Origin: Pseudomonadota bacterium
GTDB lineage: Bacteria > Desulfobacterota > WTBG01 > JAPLJA01
Direction of reading: 5' to 3'
NCBI GenBank assembly: GCA_026388815.1
Contig: JAPLJA010000077.1
Coordinates: forward strand, 1 to 54,327
DNA: 54,327 bases
Shown here: positions 16,017 through 23,356 of the stretch, one piece after another
How the letters are laid out: each line of letters starts with the position of its first letter
Position numbering within the stretch: position 1 is the first letter of the stretch
Position numbers and translations under genes: made by a program
Notes under the pieces: generated by a model
Told to the model about the DNA's origin: nothing
Databases searched by the model: none
What the model saw: the letters and a program-made list of their open reading frames with translations, nothing else

Positions 16017-17320
16017 CTCTTTTTGTTATTCCTATCTTCGATAAATTTCTCGACGATCAGGCTGACATTCTGACCGCCAAAGGCAAAAGAGTTGGATAGA
16101 ACTGCATTTACCTCTTTTCCCCTGGAAATGTTGGGTACATAATCCAGGTCACACTCCGGATCAGGGTGGGTCAGATTGACCGTAGGAGGGATGATGTTGT
16201 GCTGGATGGTGAGGATGCTGATGATCAACTCCACTGCTGAAGAACTGGCAATCAGATGGCCGAGCATGGATTTATTAGAACTGATGGGAATCTCGTAAGC
16301 TCTTCTCCCGAATACTTTTTTTACAGCTCGGGTTTCACTCCGATCGTTTGATAAGGTAGAGGTACCATGGGCGTTGATGTAATCGATATCATCAGGAGAG
16401 AGGTGTGCATCCTTCAGTGCTGCCATCATACAAATATCCGCCCCGCTCCCATCAGGAGTAGAGTCAGTTATTCGGTAGGCATTCGAGGAACTTCCATATC
16501 CCGTTAATTCAGCCAGAATGTTGGCTTTCCGCGCTCGAGCATGAGACAATTCTTCGAGGACGAGGATACCTGATCCTTCACCCAACACAAAACCGTCTCT
16601 CTTTCCGTCAAAGGGTCTGCTGGCTTTGTGCGGTTCGTCGTTGTTCCTCGACAAGGCACCCAGCAATCCGAAACCTGCGATAGCGAACTCGCTGATCATT
16701 GACTCACAGCCGCCGGCAATCATGATATCCGCTTCTCCAGATTCAATGGTACGAAGAGCCCTTCCAATCGCATGCCCACTGGATGCGCAGGCAGTAGCTG
16801 AGGTGTTCGTAGGCCCCCGGGCATTGAGGATAAGAGAGAGGAGAAACGTAGTAATACTGGCTGTCCTGCGTATAGGCCAGATCTTTCCCAGGGGTTTAGA
16901 ACTGTCAAAGTAATAATTACTCCCTGAAGCCAGGGCTTGATAGGTGAGAAACTCGCCATAGACCTCATCAATTTGATCGAGATGTACATGCTCTTCATTG
17001 GTCCCGAGCGAAATACCAAATCGGGTTGGATTGATAGTCTTGAGATTTAATTTGGCATCCTCGATAGCCATCCGGGTTGCTTCAAAACAGAATTTGGTAG
17101 CGCGACTCATAAAATCAACGAGGTGAGGATCATATCCAAATCCATTTAAATGAAAATTCTTAACTTCTCCGGCTATCCGGACAGGGAAGGTAGAGGCATC
17201 AAAGAGAGTAATGCGATTTACCCCTGACCTGCCCTCTGTCAAACCTTCCCAGGTACTCTTAACATTTAATCCCAAGGGGGTAACTGTCCCCAGGCCAGTT
17301 ACGACAACTCTTTTTCCCAA
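16001..17320 (-). CDS. beta-ketoacyl-ACP synthase (FabF-like), catalytically intact, first gene of the operon
   Basis: A 439-residue condensing enzyme with all catalytic residues: Cys178 in SATACASSGHAIG, His318 in INAHGTSTLSND, His355 in SNKSMLGHLIASS, and Lys350. NSFAFGGQNVSLIVE closes the fold. The start is a TTG at 17320 with AGGAG nine bases upstream, and the product begins MGKRVVVTGLGTVTPLG as KAS II enzymes do. It is the promoter-proximal gene of the minus-strand cluster, about 107 bases downstream of a predicted transcription start. The following Cys-less ketosynthase overlaps it by 16 bases, so the two are translated in step and probably form a heterodimer. It condenses malonyl-ACP with the growing chain. 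Confidence 0.93.
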   Translation of the reverse strand: MGKRVVVTGLGTVTPLGLNVKSTWEGLTEGRSGVNRITLFDASTFPVRIAGEVKNFHLNGFGYDPHLVDFMSRATKFCFEATRMAIEDAKLNLKTINPTRFGISLGTNEEHVHLDQIDEVYGEFLTYQALASGSNYYFDSSKPLGKIWPIRRTASITTFLLSLILNARGPTNTSATACASSGHAIGRALRTIESGEADIMIAGGCESMISEFAIAGFGLLGALSRNNDEPHKASRPFDGKRDGFVLGEGSGILVLEELSHARARKANILAELTGYGSSSNAYRITDSTPDGSGADICMMAALKDAHLSPDDIDYINAHGTSTLSNDRSETRAVKKVFGRRAYEIPISSNKSMLGHLIASSSAVELIISILTIQHNIIPPTVNLTHPDPECDLDYVPNISRGKEVNAVLSNSFAFGGQNVSLIVEKFIEDRNNKKRWIEG

Positions 17321-17401
17321 ACTTTAATCTCCTGGATTCAGATAAACGGTTACATGAAATACATGAAAATTTTGAAACAACATGCAAGAATAAAGTTGTT
17401 A

Positions 17402-17419
17402 GCCCCCTTTTTAGGGGGC
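17402..17419 (-). promoter_or_regulatory. GC-rich hairpin in the 5' leader of the lipid operon
   Basis: A perfect 7-bp stem (GCCCCCT / AGGGGGC) with a 4-base loop. It begins about 8 bases after the predicted transcription start of the minus-strand operon. No T-run follows on either strand, so it does not look like an intrinsic terminator. It may stabilise the 5' end of the mRNA or be a binding site. Confidence 0.4.
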
Positions 17420-17433
17420 GAAATCAAATAACT

Positions 17434-17462
17434 ATAGTAATAAAAATCTCTTTTCTTGTCAA
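17434..17462 (-). promoter_or_regulatory. predicted sigma-70 promoter of the lipid operon
   Basis: On the minus strand a perfect TTGACA (17462-17457) is followed after 17 bases by TACTAT (17439-17434). Transcription would start near 17427, giving a leader of about 107 bases before the TTG start of the first ketosynthase. The -35 box overlaps the -35 box of a predicted promoter for the divergent regulator gene. Confidence 0.55.
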
Positions 17463-17484
17463 GGATAGATGTATATGGTATTTT
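17456..17484 (+). promoter_or_regulatory. possible sigma-70 promoter of the response-regulator gene
   Basis: TTGTCA (17456-17461), 17 bases, then TATTTT (17479-17484). The match is weaker than that of the opposite-strand promoter with which it shares the TTGTCAA core. The regulator's ATG is at 17556. Confidence 0.35.
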
Positions 17485-17555
17485 TTATCATCTTTTTTTT
17501 AATTAGTATTCATCCAATTCATGAGAGAGTGTATACATCACAAGGTGAGGAGCAT

Positions 17556-18935
17556 ATGGATTACCATAAGGTCTTAGTAGTGGATGATGATAAAGACAGT
17601 CGTGATACCTTGGTGGAACTCCTTAAGGGAGAAGATTTTGAGGTGTGCGGGGTCGATAATGGAGAAGCGGCTTTACAGCTCTATAAAGAAAAAGATTTTG
17701 GTATCGTTTTAACTGATCTTAAGATGCCCAAGATCGATGGCCTCCAATTATTGGAACAGGTTAAGAGTATCAGTCCACAGTCCATAGTAATTGTATTCAC
17801 CGGTTATGCCTCTATCGAGACTGCAGTAAAGGCGATGAAACTCGGAGCATACGATTATATTGTTAAACCCTTTATATTTGAAGAAATAAAGATCATATTG
17901 CAAAGGGCTATTGAGTACCAGAAATTACAGAATGAAAATATTTTTCTGAAGCAAAACCTCAAGGCTAAATACCGTTTTCAAAATATCATCGGTGACAGTA
18001 AAGAGATGGAGGAGATCTTCCATTTTGTTGAAAAAATAGCCAATACCGATAGTACTATCCTGATCTTTGGTGAGAGCGGCACAGGGAAAGAACTCGTTGC
18101 AAGGGCTATTCATTTCAATAGTGACCGGAGAAATAAACCTCTTATATCGGTAAATTGTGGAGCTATTCCTGAAGACCTGCTGGAAAGTGAGATGTTCGGC
18201 CATGAAAAAGGTGCTTTTACCGGTGCAATAAAGACCCGTATCGGTAGATTTGAAATGGCAAATGGAGGGACCATCTTTTTAGACGAAATTTCAGATATGA
18301 GCCCGAGTCTGCAGGCTAAACTGTTACGGGTGCTTCAGGAACACGAGTTTGAAAGAGTCGGTGGAATAAAAACAATTAAGGTAGATATACGGGTGATTAC
18401 TGCTACCAACCAGGATCTGGAGAAGGCAGTTGAACAGGGTAGGTTCAGAGAGGATCTTTTTTACCGCCTCAATGTGATCCCGATAAAACTTCCACCCCTG
18501 CGTGAGAGGAAGTCTGATATCCCACTCCTGGTAAGTCATTTTATTAGCCGGTTCAATCAAGAAAAGAACTGTACGGTAAAGGGCCTTTCAAGGGAATGTC
18601 TGGAGTATTTCATGAAGTATCCTTGGCCAGGGAACGTGAGGGAATTGGAGAATATGCTCGAGCGTTTAGTAATTCTGAAAGGAGATGGAACCATTGAAGT
18701 TTCAGATCTTCCTGAAAAGGTGGTTGATGCCGAGGTTGAACCGTTCCCAATCATTATCCCGGATTCAGGCATATCTTTTGACATGGCTGTGAGTGAGTTT
18801 GAGAAAAGGCTCATTCTCCAGGCCCTGGAAAAGACCAATTGGGTAAAGAATCGTGCTGCAAAATTATTACACTTAAACCGTACGACCCTCGTAGAAAAGA
18901 TGAAAAGGATTAACCTTAATAAAGAATCAGATTAA
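17556..18935 (+). CDS. sigma-54-dependent response regulator (NtrC/FlrC-type)
   Basis: A 459-residue protein in three domains: receiver (residues 1-120; phospho-acceptor Asp54 in TDLKMPKIDG, Lys in YIVKPF), AAA+ sigma-54 activator (Walker A GESGTGKE near residue 172, GAFTGA loop near 219, GTIFLDEI Walker B) and a Fis-type helix-turn-helix at the end (NRAAKLLHLNRTTLVEKMKR). It activates sigma-54 RNA polymerase when phosphorylated. I start at the ATG at 17556, where the MDYHKVLVVDDD sequence begins behind AGGTGAGG; 29 upstream codons would add a hydrophobic stretch with no family match. No histidine kinase is adjacent. A sigma-54 promoter lies just downstream, before flhG, so it probably drives flhG-fliA, like FleR/FlrC in polar flagellar cascades (inference). 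Confidence 0.92.
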   Translation: MDYHKVLVVDDDKDSRDTLVELLKGEDFEVCGVDNGEAALQLYKEKDFGIVLTDLKMPKIDGLQLLEQVKSISPQSIVIVFTGYASIETAVKAMKLGAYDYIVKPFIFEEIKIILQRAIEYQKLQNENIFLKQNLKAKYRFQNIIGDSKEMEEIFHFVEKIANTDSTILIFGESGTGKELVARAIHFNSDRRNKPLISVNCGAIPEDLLESEMFGHEKGAFTGAIKTRIGRFEMANGGTIFLDEISDMSPSLQAKLLRVLQEHEFERVGGIKTIKVDIRVITATNQDLEKAVEQGRFREDLFYRLNVIPIKLPPLRERKSDIPLLVSHFISRFNQEKNCTVKGLSRECLEYFMKYPWPGNVRELENMLERLVILKGDGTIEVSDLPEKVVDAEVEPFPIIIPDSGISFDMAVSEFEKRLILQALEKTNWVKNRAAKLLHLNRTTLVEKMKRINLNKESD

Positions 18936-19093
18936 GTACTCCCCCCCTTATTCAATCCCTTTTATCAGAATAGCGCCAAAATCCTGACATATTTGTTTGG
19001 AAGATTGACATCTTTGACATCTCCCTGAGACGAAGAAAAGCTCACCTCTTAATATTCTCTTTATATTTCAATTAGTTATTAAAAATATATTTC

Positions 19094-19108
19094 TGGTATG
19101 GTTATTGC
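19094..19108 (+). promoter_or_regulatory. sigma-54 promoter upstream of flhG-fliA
   Basis: TGGTATGGTTATTGC fits the -24/-12 consensus TGGYAYRNNNNTTGC, with GG and GC separated by exactly 10 bases. Transcription would start near 19120, about 40 bases before the flhG ATG. The gene just upstream encodes a sigma-54 activator, which supports the call. Confidence 0.7.
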
Positions 19109-19158
19109 CCTCTTATTGTGCGGATGTTTAAGTAAGGAGATTTCAGAAGGAAACAGCA

Positions 19159-20076
19159 ATGATAAAGATAAGGGAAGAATTAAATGTAAATAAAGACGTA
19201 AGGAAGCATCATGACCCACAGAGAGAGAGTCGCGTGATCGCGGTTACCAGTGGTAAGGGGGGTGTAGGAACGACGAATGTGGTAACAAATTTAGCCCTCT
19301 CTTTAACTTTGCTGGGGAAAAAGGTGTTAGTGTTGGATGCGAATGTCGGCTTGGCTAATATTGATATACTCCTGGGGTTGTCTCCCCAATATAACCTCAA
19401 TCATGTCCTCAAGGGTGAAAAGAAGATTTCTGATGTGGTTGTCAGAGGGCCGGGGGGGATGAAAATCATTCCTGCAAGCTTAGGTGTCCAGGAACTTACC
19501 AACTTATCTACCGAACAGAGAATCGTCCTCCTCTCTGAGCTTGCATCGTTAAGTGAGGAGGTCGACTTCTTCTTGATCGATACAGGAGCAGGTATCTCCT
19601 CAAATGTTATCTACTTCAATCTGGCTGCTCAGGAAAATGTAGTCGTTACCTCTCCAGAACCAACTTCTATAACGGATGCTTATGCATTAATGAAAATACT
19701 TTCTGTGGGATACGCCAAGGATCATTTTAAATTGCTTATTAATTCCGTCAAGGATCCATTAGAGGCACGGGAGGTATATCAGAACCTGAGTTCGATCACA
19801 GATAAATTTCTCCGGCTTTCTTTAGATTATTGGGGGTATATCTTCTACGATCGGAACGTCGCCAGAGCCGTAAGACAGCAGAGGATAGCGGTTGAACAGT
19901 ATCCTCATTCTCGCGCCTCCCAATGTTTTTTTTCACTGGCACAAAAGGTTTGTAGCAATCAACCAGTTTTTCAGTCTGAAGGAGGAATCAACTTCTTTTG
20001 GAATAGGCTTTTCAGGGGGGATGAGGCATTTTCTTGCCGTTCGCTCGATGAAAAAGGTATCTCTTTTATATCGTGA
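19159..20076 (+). CDS. flhG: FlhG/FleN-type MinD-like ATPase
   Basis: A 305-residue member of the MinD/ParA superfamily. The N-terminal loop is VTSGKGGVGTTNVVTNLALS, followed by VLVLDANVGLANIDILLGLS (Walker A' and switch I) and DFFLIDTGAGISSNVI (Walker B). FlhG controls flagellar number and sequesters FleQ/FlrA-type activators. The gene order FlhG-FliA is typical of polar flagellar systems. Oddly, the second Lys of the deviant Walker A motif (KGGVGKT) is Thr here (KGGVGTT), which should weaken nucleotide binding or hydrolysis. The C-terminal 40 residues are poorly conserved. It starts at an ATG with AGAAGGA upstream and is followed 9 bases later by fliA. Confidence 0.88.
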   Translation: MIKIREELNVNKDVRKHHDPQRESRVIAVTSGKGGVGTTNVVTNLALSLTLLGKKVLVLDANVGLANIDILLGLSPQYNLNHVLKGEKKISDVVVRGPGGMKIIPASLGVQELTNLSTEQRIVLLSELASLSEEVDFFLIDTGAGISSNVIYFNLAAQENVVVTSPEPTSITDAYALMKILSVGYAKDHFKLLINSVKDPLEAREVYQNLSSITDKFLRLSLDYWGYIFYDRNVARAVRQQRIAVEQYPHSRASQCFFSLAQKVCSNQPVFQSEGGINFFWNRLFRGDEAFSCRSLDEKGISFIS

Positions 20077-20085
20077 GGTGACGAC

Positions 20086-20859
20086 ATGAAGAAAGCAAAT
20101 AAAATGATGCAAAAGAGGGTAGCAGGCCCAAAGAAATTATCGCGAGAACAATTGATTTTAGAGCACGCCCCACTGATAAAATATATAGCTCATCGTATTG
20201 CCCTGAGAGTCCCTCCCCATATTGAAGTGCAGGATCTCATAGATGCTGGTGTGGTAGGACTAATAGATGCGATTGAAAAATATGACCCTTCCAAAGATGT
20301 AAAATTCAAAACCTACGCTGAATTCAGGATACGGGGAGCTATCTTTGATGAGCTGAGATCTTTAGATTGGGTTCCACGATCGGTTCGAAAGATGATTAAT
20401 AAGTTGGAAGAGGCCTATATTACTTTAGAACAGCAATTAGGCAGACCGGCAACCGATGAAGAGGTTGCAGAAGAAATGGATTTAGGGATGGAGGACTTCT
20501 ACCAAGTGTTAAGACAGGCAAGCGGTGTTTGTCTGATGAGTATTGACCAGACATTGAATACAGATGATTCCAAGAAGACAATCTTAGAGTTTACAGAAGA
20601 TGTTCATGAGCAAAACCCATGTGAACAGTTTGCCGCAAGTGAAATGAAAGAACTTGTAGCAAAAGCAATTAATAACCTGCCTGAGAAAGAACGAATGGTT
20701 ATCTCTCTCTACTACTATGAAGAATTGACAATGAAAGAAATCGGAAAAGTATTGCACCTCACAGAATCGAGAGTTTCTCAAATCCATACCAAAGCCATTC
20801 TCCGTTTACGGGGAAGGTTGAAGGGACTAAAAGGTGAGGAAGTAACCTGCGCCTGTTAA
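20086..20859 (+). CDS. fliA: RNA polymerase sigma-28 factor (FliA/WhiG family)
   Basis: A 257-residue sigma factor. Region 2 reads HAPLIKYIAHRIALRVPPHI then DLIDAGVVGLIDAIEKYDP and FKTYAEFRIRGAIFDELRSL, the standard FliA core. Region 3 follows (VRKMINKLEEAYITLEQQLG, PATDEEVAEEM), and region 4 carries the helix-turn-helix (LTMKEIGKVLHLTESRVSQI). It directs RNA polymerase to class 3 flagellar and chemotaxis promoters. The start ATG has GAGGTGACGAC just upstream and lies 9 bases after flhG, so both share the sigma-54 promoter. Its antagonist FlgM is encoded 1 kb away on the other strand. No flagellar structural genes are in the window, so targets here may include other surface genes. Confidence 0.93.
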   Translation: MKKANKMMQKRVAGPKKLSREQLILEHAPLIKYIAHRIALRVPPHIEVQDLIDAGVVGLIDAIEKYDPSKDVKFKTYAEFRIRGAIFDELRSLDWVPRSVRKMINKLEEAYITLEQQLGRPATDEEVAEEMDLGMEDFYQVLRQASGVCLMSIDQTLNTDDSKKTILEFTEDVHEQNPCEQFAASEMKELVAKAINNLPEKERMVISLYYYEELTMKEIGKVLHLTESRVSQIHTKAILRLRGRLKGLKGEEVTCAC

Positions 20860-20922
20860 TATCTTTTGACCTTTCCATCCTCATTGTGATATACGTTTCG
20901 CCAGTTAAGAGCGGGACAATCT

Positions 20923-21822
20923 ATGGAAAAAGAAAAAATCCTGGTCACCGATGATGACCAGAGTATCCGAGAAATGCTGTTCGATATGATTCAGCTTTTC
21001 GGATATGAATGTAGGGTTGCCTCCGGTGCTGAAGAGACCCTGAAAATCCTTCGCGAAGACGCATTTTCACTTGTTATCAGTGACATCAAGATGCCTGAAA
21101 TAGATGGGATTTCCTTAACTAAAATGATTAAGGAAAGTCACCCAGAGATTGATGTTATGATTATTACCGGTTATGATACTGAATACTCTTTTAAAGATGT
21201 AATCAAGGCTGGGGCAAGTGACTTCGTTACTAAACCTTTTAGCATTGATGAAATTGAGGCGAAGCTTAATCGAATAATCCGGGAAAGGAACCTTAAGAAA
21301 GAGCTAAAAGAAAAGAATGAAGAATTAAAAAGGCTTTCCATCAGAGATAGCCTCACTGGATTGTTTAACCAAAGACATTTCTATGCAGAACTGGAAAGGG
21401 AAGCAGAAAGAGCCAGGAGGCAGAAACATCCCCTTTCTCTTATTCTTTTTGATGTAGATAAGTTTAAAAATTATAACGATACCTATGGCCATCTCGAAGG
21501 GGATAAAGTATTAAGGAAAATAGGAGAAATTGTACAGACGTCCATAAGAAAAGACGTTGATTCAGGATACCGGTATGGAGGGGATGAATTTGCAGTGATC
21601 ACCCCTGAAACTAATCAACAGCAATCGGCTAAAATTGGCGAGCGAATCTTAAAGGATTTTAATGCATTAAGCTTCTCCATGGTAACTCTCAGCATGGGAA
21701 TAGCTGAATTTGATTATACCCTTGAGACTGAGAAAGTAGTAAAAAGTGCTGATGAGGCTTTATATCGAGCTAAAAATACAGGGGGAAATCAAATATACTT
21801 CGCAGAGAAAAAGGTTATTTAA
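20923..21822 (+). CDS. response regulator with GGDEF domain (diguanylate cyclase)
   Basis: A 299-residue protein: a receiver domain (residues 1-120) with Asp54 in ISDIKMPEIDG and Lys in FVTKPF, a short coiled linker (KKELKEKNEELKRL), and a GGDEF domain (RDSLTGLFNQRHF start; GYRYGGDEFAV near residue 218-228). The intact GGDEF motif predicts synthesis of c-di-GMP from two GTP. Upstream of it, the inhibitory RxxD site seems changed to KDVD. It starts 63 bases after fliA and probably belongs to the same transcript. Phosphorylation of the receiver would drive dimerisation and activity. In this setting c-di-GMP would switch between motility and polysaccharide production (inference). Confidence 0.92.
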   Translation: MEKEKILVTDDDQSIREMLFDMIQLFGYECRVASGAEETLKILREDAFSLVISDIKMPEIDGISLTKMIKESHPEIDVMIITGYDTEYSFKDVIKAGASDFVTKPFSIDEIEAKLNRIIRERNLKKELKEKNEELKRLSIRDSLTGLFNQRHFYAELEREAERARRQKHPLSLILFDVDKFKNYNDTYGHLEGDKVLRKIGEIVQTSIRKDVDSGYRYGGDEFAVITPETNQQQSAKIGERILKDFNALSFSMVTLSMGIAEFDYTLETEKVVKSADEALYRAKNTGGNQIYFAEKKVI

Positions 21823-21852
21823 TAGTGATTCGTTTAAACTTTATATGAATTA

Positions 21853-22107
21853 TTAGAGAATAAGATCAAGGATGGACTCTTGTATCAACTTGTCAGCGAT
21901 CTTCTCACTCTCTACCCAGTAAGTACCCGCCCATATTGCCTTCTTTAGCATCGCCACTTTTTCTGCACGAATGTCCGGTGTCTGTTGTAACACTCTTTCA
22001 ATTTCTCTTTTATAGTTTAATGGAGATTTTACAACTTTCCTTTTTAAAGGAAATTGCAAGAGAGAGAAATGGGGGGAAGGTGTCCTCTTTTTTTGATGGT
22101 ATTTCAT
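21853..22107 (-). CDS. flgM: anti-sigma-28 factor FlgM
   Basis: An 84-residue protein whose second half is the conserved FlgM region: PDIRAEKVAMLKKAIWAGTY, then VESEKIADKLIQES. This part binds FliA and keeps it inactive until FlgM is exported through the flagellar hook. The N-terminal part is basic and variable, as usual for this family. It is convergent with the GGDEF gene (30 bases apart) and lies 1 kb from fliA. The ATG at 22107 has no strong ribosome site, so a slightly different start is possible. A sigma-28-like promoter lies 70 bases upstream, which would give the classical negative feedback on FliA. Confidence 0.88.
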   Translation of the reverse strand: MKYHQKKRTPSPHFSLLQFPLKRKVVKSPLNYKREIERVLQQTPDIRAEKVAMLKKAIWAGTYWVESEKIADKLIQESILDLIL

Positions 22108-22175
22108 ATGTTATTAAGTATCACAATATATCATAAGGTTAATGTCACCATTATTTATATATCCTGGTAGAATAT

Positions 22176-22203
22176 ACATCGGAAAGGAACAATGAAAACT
22201 TTA
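22176..22203 (-). promoter_or_regulatory. sigma-28-like promoter upstream of flgM
   Basis: On the minus strand TAAAGTTT (22203-22196) is a perfect match to the FliA -35 box. A TCCGATGT -10 follows (22183-22176; consensus GCCGATAA, five core matches CCGAT) with a spacer one base longer than usual. It lies about 70 bases before the flgM start. Confidence 0.5.
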
Positions 22204-22331
22204 TACTGTCTGTTATTATTAAAAGCCATATAAGAACAATAATTGTATCGCTTGATCAGATCAGCCTTATCCTTTGATACAGCCAAGAAGGAATGTAATG
22301 ATCAGGTGTAGCCTGCATAGAAAATTTTACT

Positions 22332-22988
22332 TCACCCACATGAAGTAACTCTTATGAGAAGCTCCTGGGAGTTTTGCATCAGAGACAGAAATTCTGTTTC
22401 CGATAGGCCAGCACCAAGAGCAATTTTCTGAGCGAATGAGAGATCAATAAGATCTGAAGGAGAATGTGAATCTGTATTTAAAATAAGCCGCGCTCCCTAC
22501 TTGATTGCACATCGAGCTACATGACCATTGGTAAGCGAATGGCCTTTCCGGGTGGTAAGCTCTAAAAAAACCCCCTTTTCTTTAGCCAATTTAATCTCAT
22601 CTTCCGTGATTAAACCAGGGTGAGCCAAGATATTAATTTCAGATTCTAATGCCCTGAGATTCGTCCCTGGCATGACCGGTTCAACGATAGTTTCACCGTG
22701 AACCACAACGATCTGAGCACCTAACAGCCTGGCCTCTTTGGCTGCTTGGGCAATATCTCCTGGTGGGAGGTGTGTCAACTCAATCCCTGGTATTATTTGA
22801 ATATTCAGAGAGCCTCTCAGTTTTTGACAGACATTGCATATGCGGGGGATAAGGATTTCAAGATTAGAAAAGTCTGCGTGATCAGTGATAGCTAAAGCCT
22901 TGTACCCCAAATACTCGGCTCTCCTTGCCAGTTCAGTAGGGAGCAGTTCCCCATCGCTCCATAAGGTATGTGTATGAAAATCGATCAT
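22332..22988 (-). pseudogene. PHP-domain phosphoesterase interrupted by one in-frame TAG
   Basis: From the ATG at 22988 the frame encodes MIDFHTHTLWSDGELLP and ITDHADFSN (metal-binding His/Asp of the PHP domain), then IPGIELTHLPPGDIA and LEINILAHPGLITEDEI. At codon 164 (22499-22497) a TAG interrupts it. The same frame then goes on for 54 more codons with family-typical sequence (GARLILNTDSHSPSDLIDLS) to a TGA at 22332. The total of 218 codons is the normal length for this histidinol-phosphatase-like PHP family, so only one base change separates it from an intact gene. It is either a fresh pseudogene, a sequencing error, or read through. The start makes a TAATG overlap with the VanZ gene stop. 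The substrate is unknown. Confidence 0.8.
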
Positions 22989-23356
22989 TATTCCCTCTTC
23001 TTTGTGAAATAACCATAGAGAAATACACCGAGACAAGAGCCTATTCCATCTGCCAATACGTCGAAAAGATTTGCATCTCTGAACGGAACAAAATATTGAT
23101 GAAATTCATCGCTCATGCCATAAAGAGTGGATAGAAAACCAGCGAAGATCTGTAATCGCTTATTCCCCTGTTCAGGATAGTATTGCTTCAGTACATTGAT
23201 GACCAGTATCCCCAGGATGACATACTCTACAATATGCAAGACTTTATCAGCTGAAGAAAAGGTAAAAGGTTGAGGAGGGTTAGGAAGGGAAGATAAGTAG
23301 AATATCAAACCAGCGTAAACTAAAAGAGGTAACCAAGAGAAGGTGAACGATCTCAC
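22988..23356 (-). CDS. VanZ-like family membrane protein
   Basis: A 122-residue protein with three to four hydrophobic segments (LPLLVYAGLIFYLSS, VEYVILGILVINVL, IFAGFLSTLYGM, IGSCLGVFLYG). The conserved loop SDEFHQYFVPFRDANLFD followed by VLADGIGSCLG is the signature of VanZ-like proteins. The molecular function of the family is not settled; VanZ itself gives low-level teicoplanin resistance. The start codon overlaps the stop of the DUF151 gene by 4 bases, and the PHP gene start overlaps its own stop. This MiaB-DUF151-VanZ-PHP string is therefore one operon. Confidence 0.85.
   Translation of the reverse strand: MRSFTFSWLPLLVYAGLIFYLSSLPNPPQPFTFSSADKVLHIVEYVILGILVINVLKQYYPEQGNKRLQIFAGFLSTLYGMSDEFHQYFVPFRDANLFDVLADGIGSCLGVFLYGYFTKKRE

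Noticed and set aside
346-17320. Ladderane or aryl polyene biosynthesis
   Set aside because: Shared parts (ketosynthases, dehydratases, ACP, radical SAM) are present, but no phytoene-desaturase-like gene and no ammonia-lyase or adenylation gene is seen, so neither product can be claimed.
17402-17419. Rho-independent terminator between the lipid operon and the regulator
   Set aside because: The stem is strong but no T-run follows on either strand, and it lies in the predicted leader, not at a gene end.
17556-22203. A flagellar structural gene cluster
   Set aside because: Only regulators (activator, FlhG, FliA, FlgM) and one FlgT-like protein are present; no flagellin, hook, rod or export genes were seen.
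22332-22988. Selenoprotein reading of the interrupted PHP gene
   Set aside because: The stop is TAG, not TGA, and no SECIS-like element was recognised.
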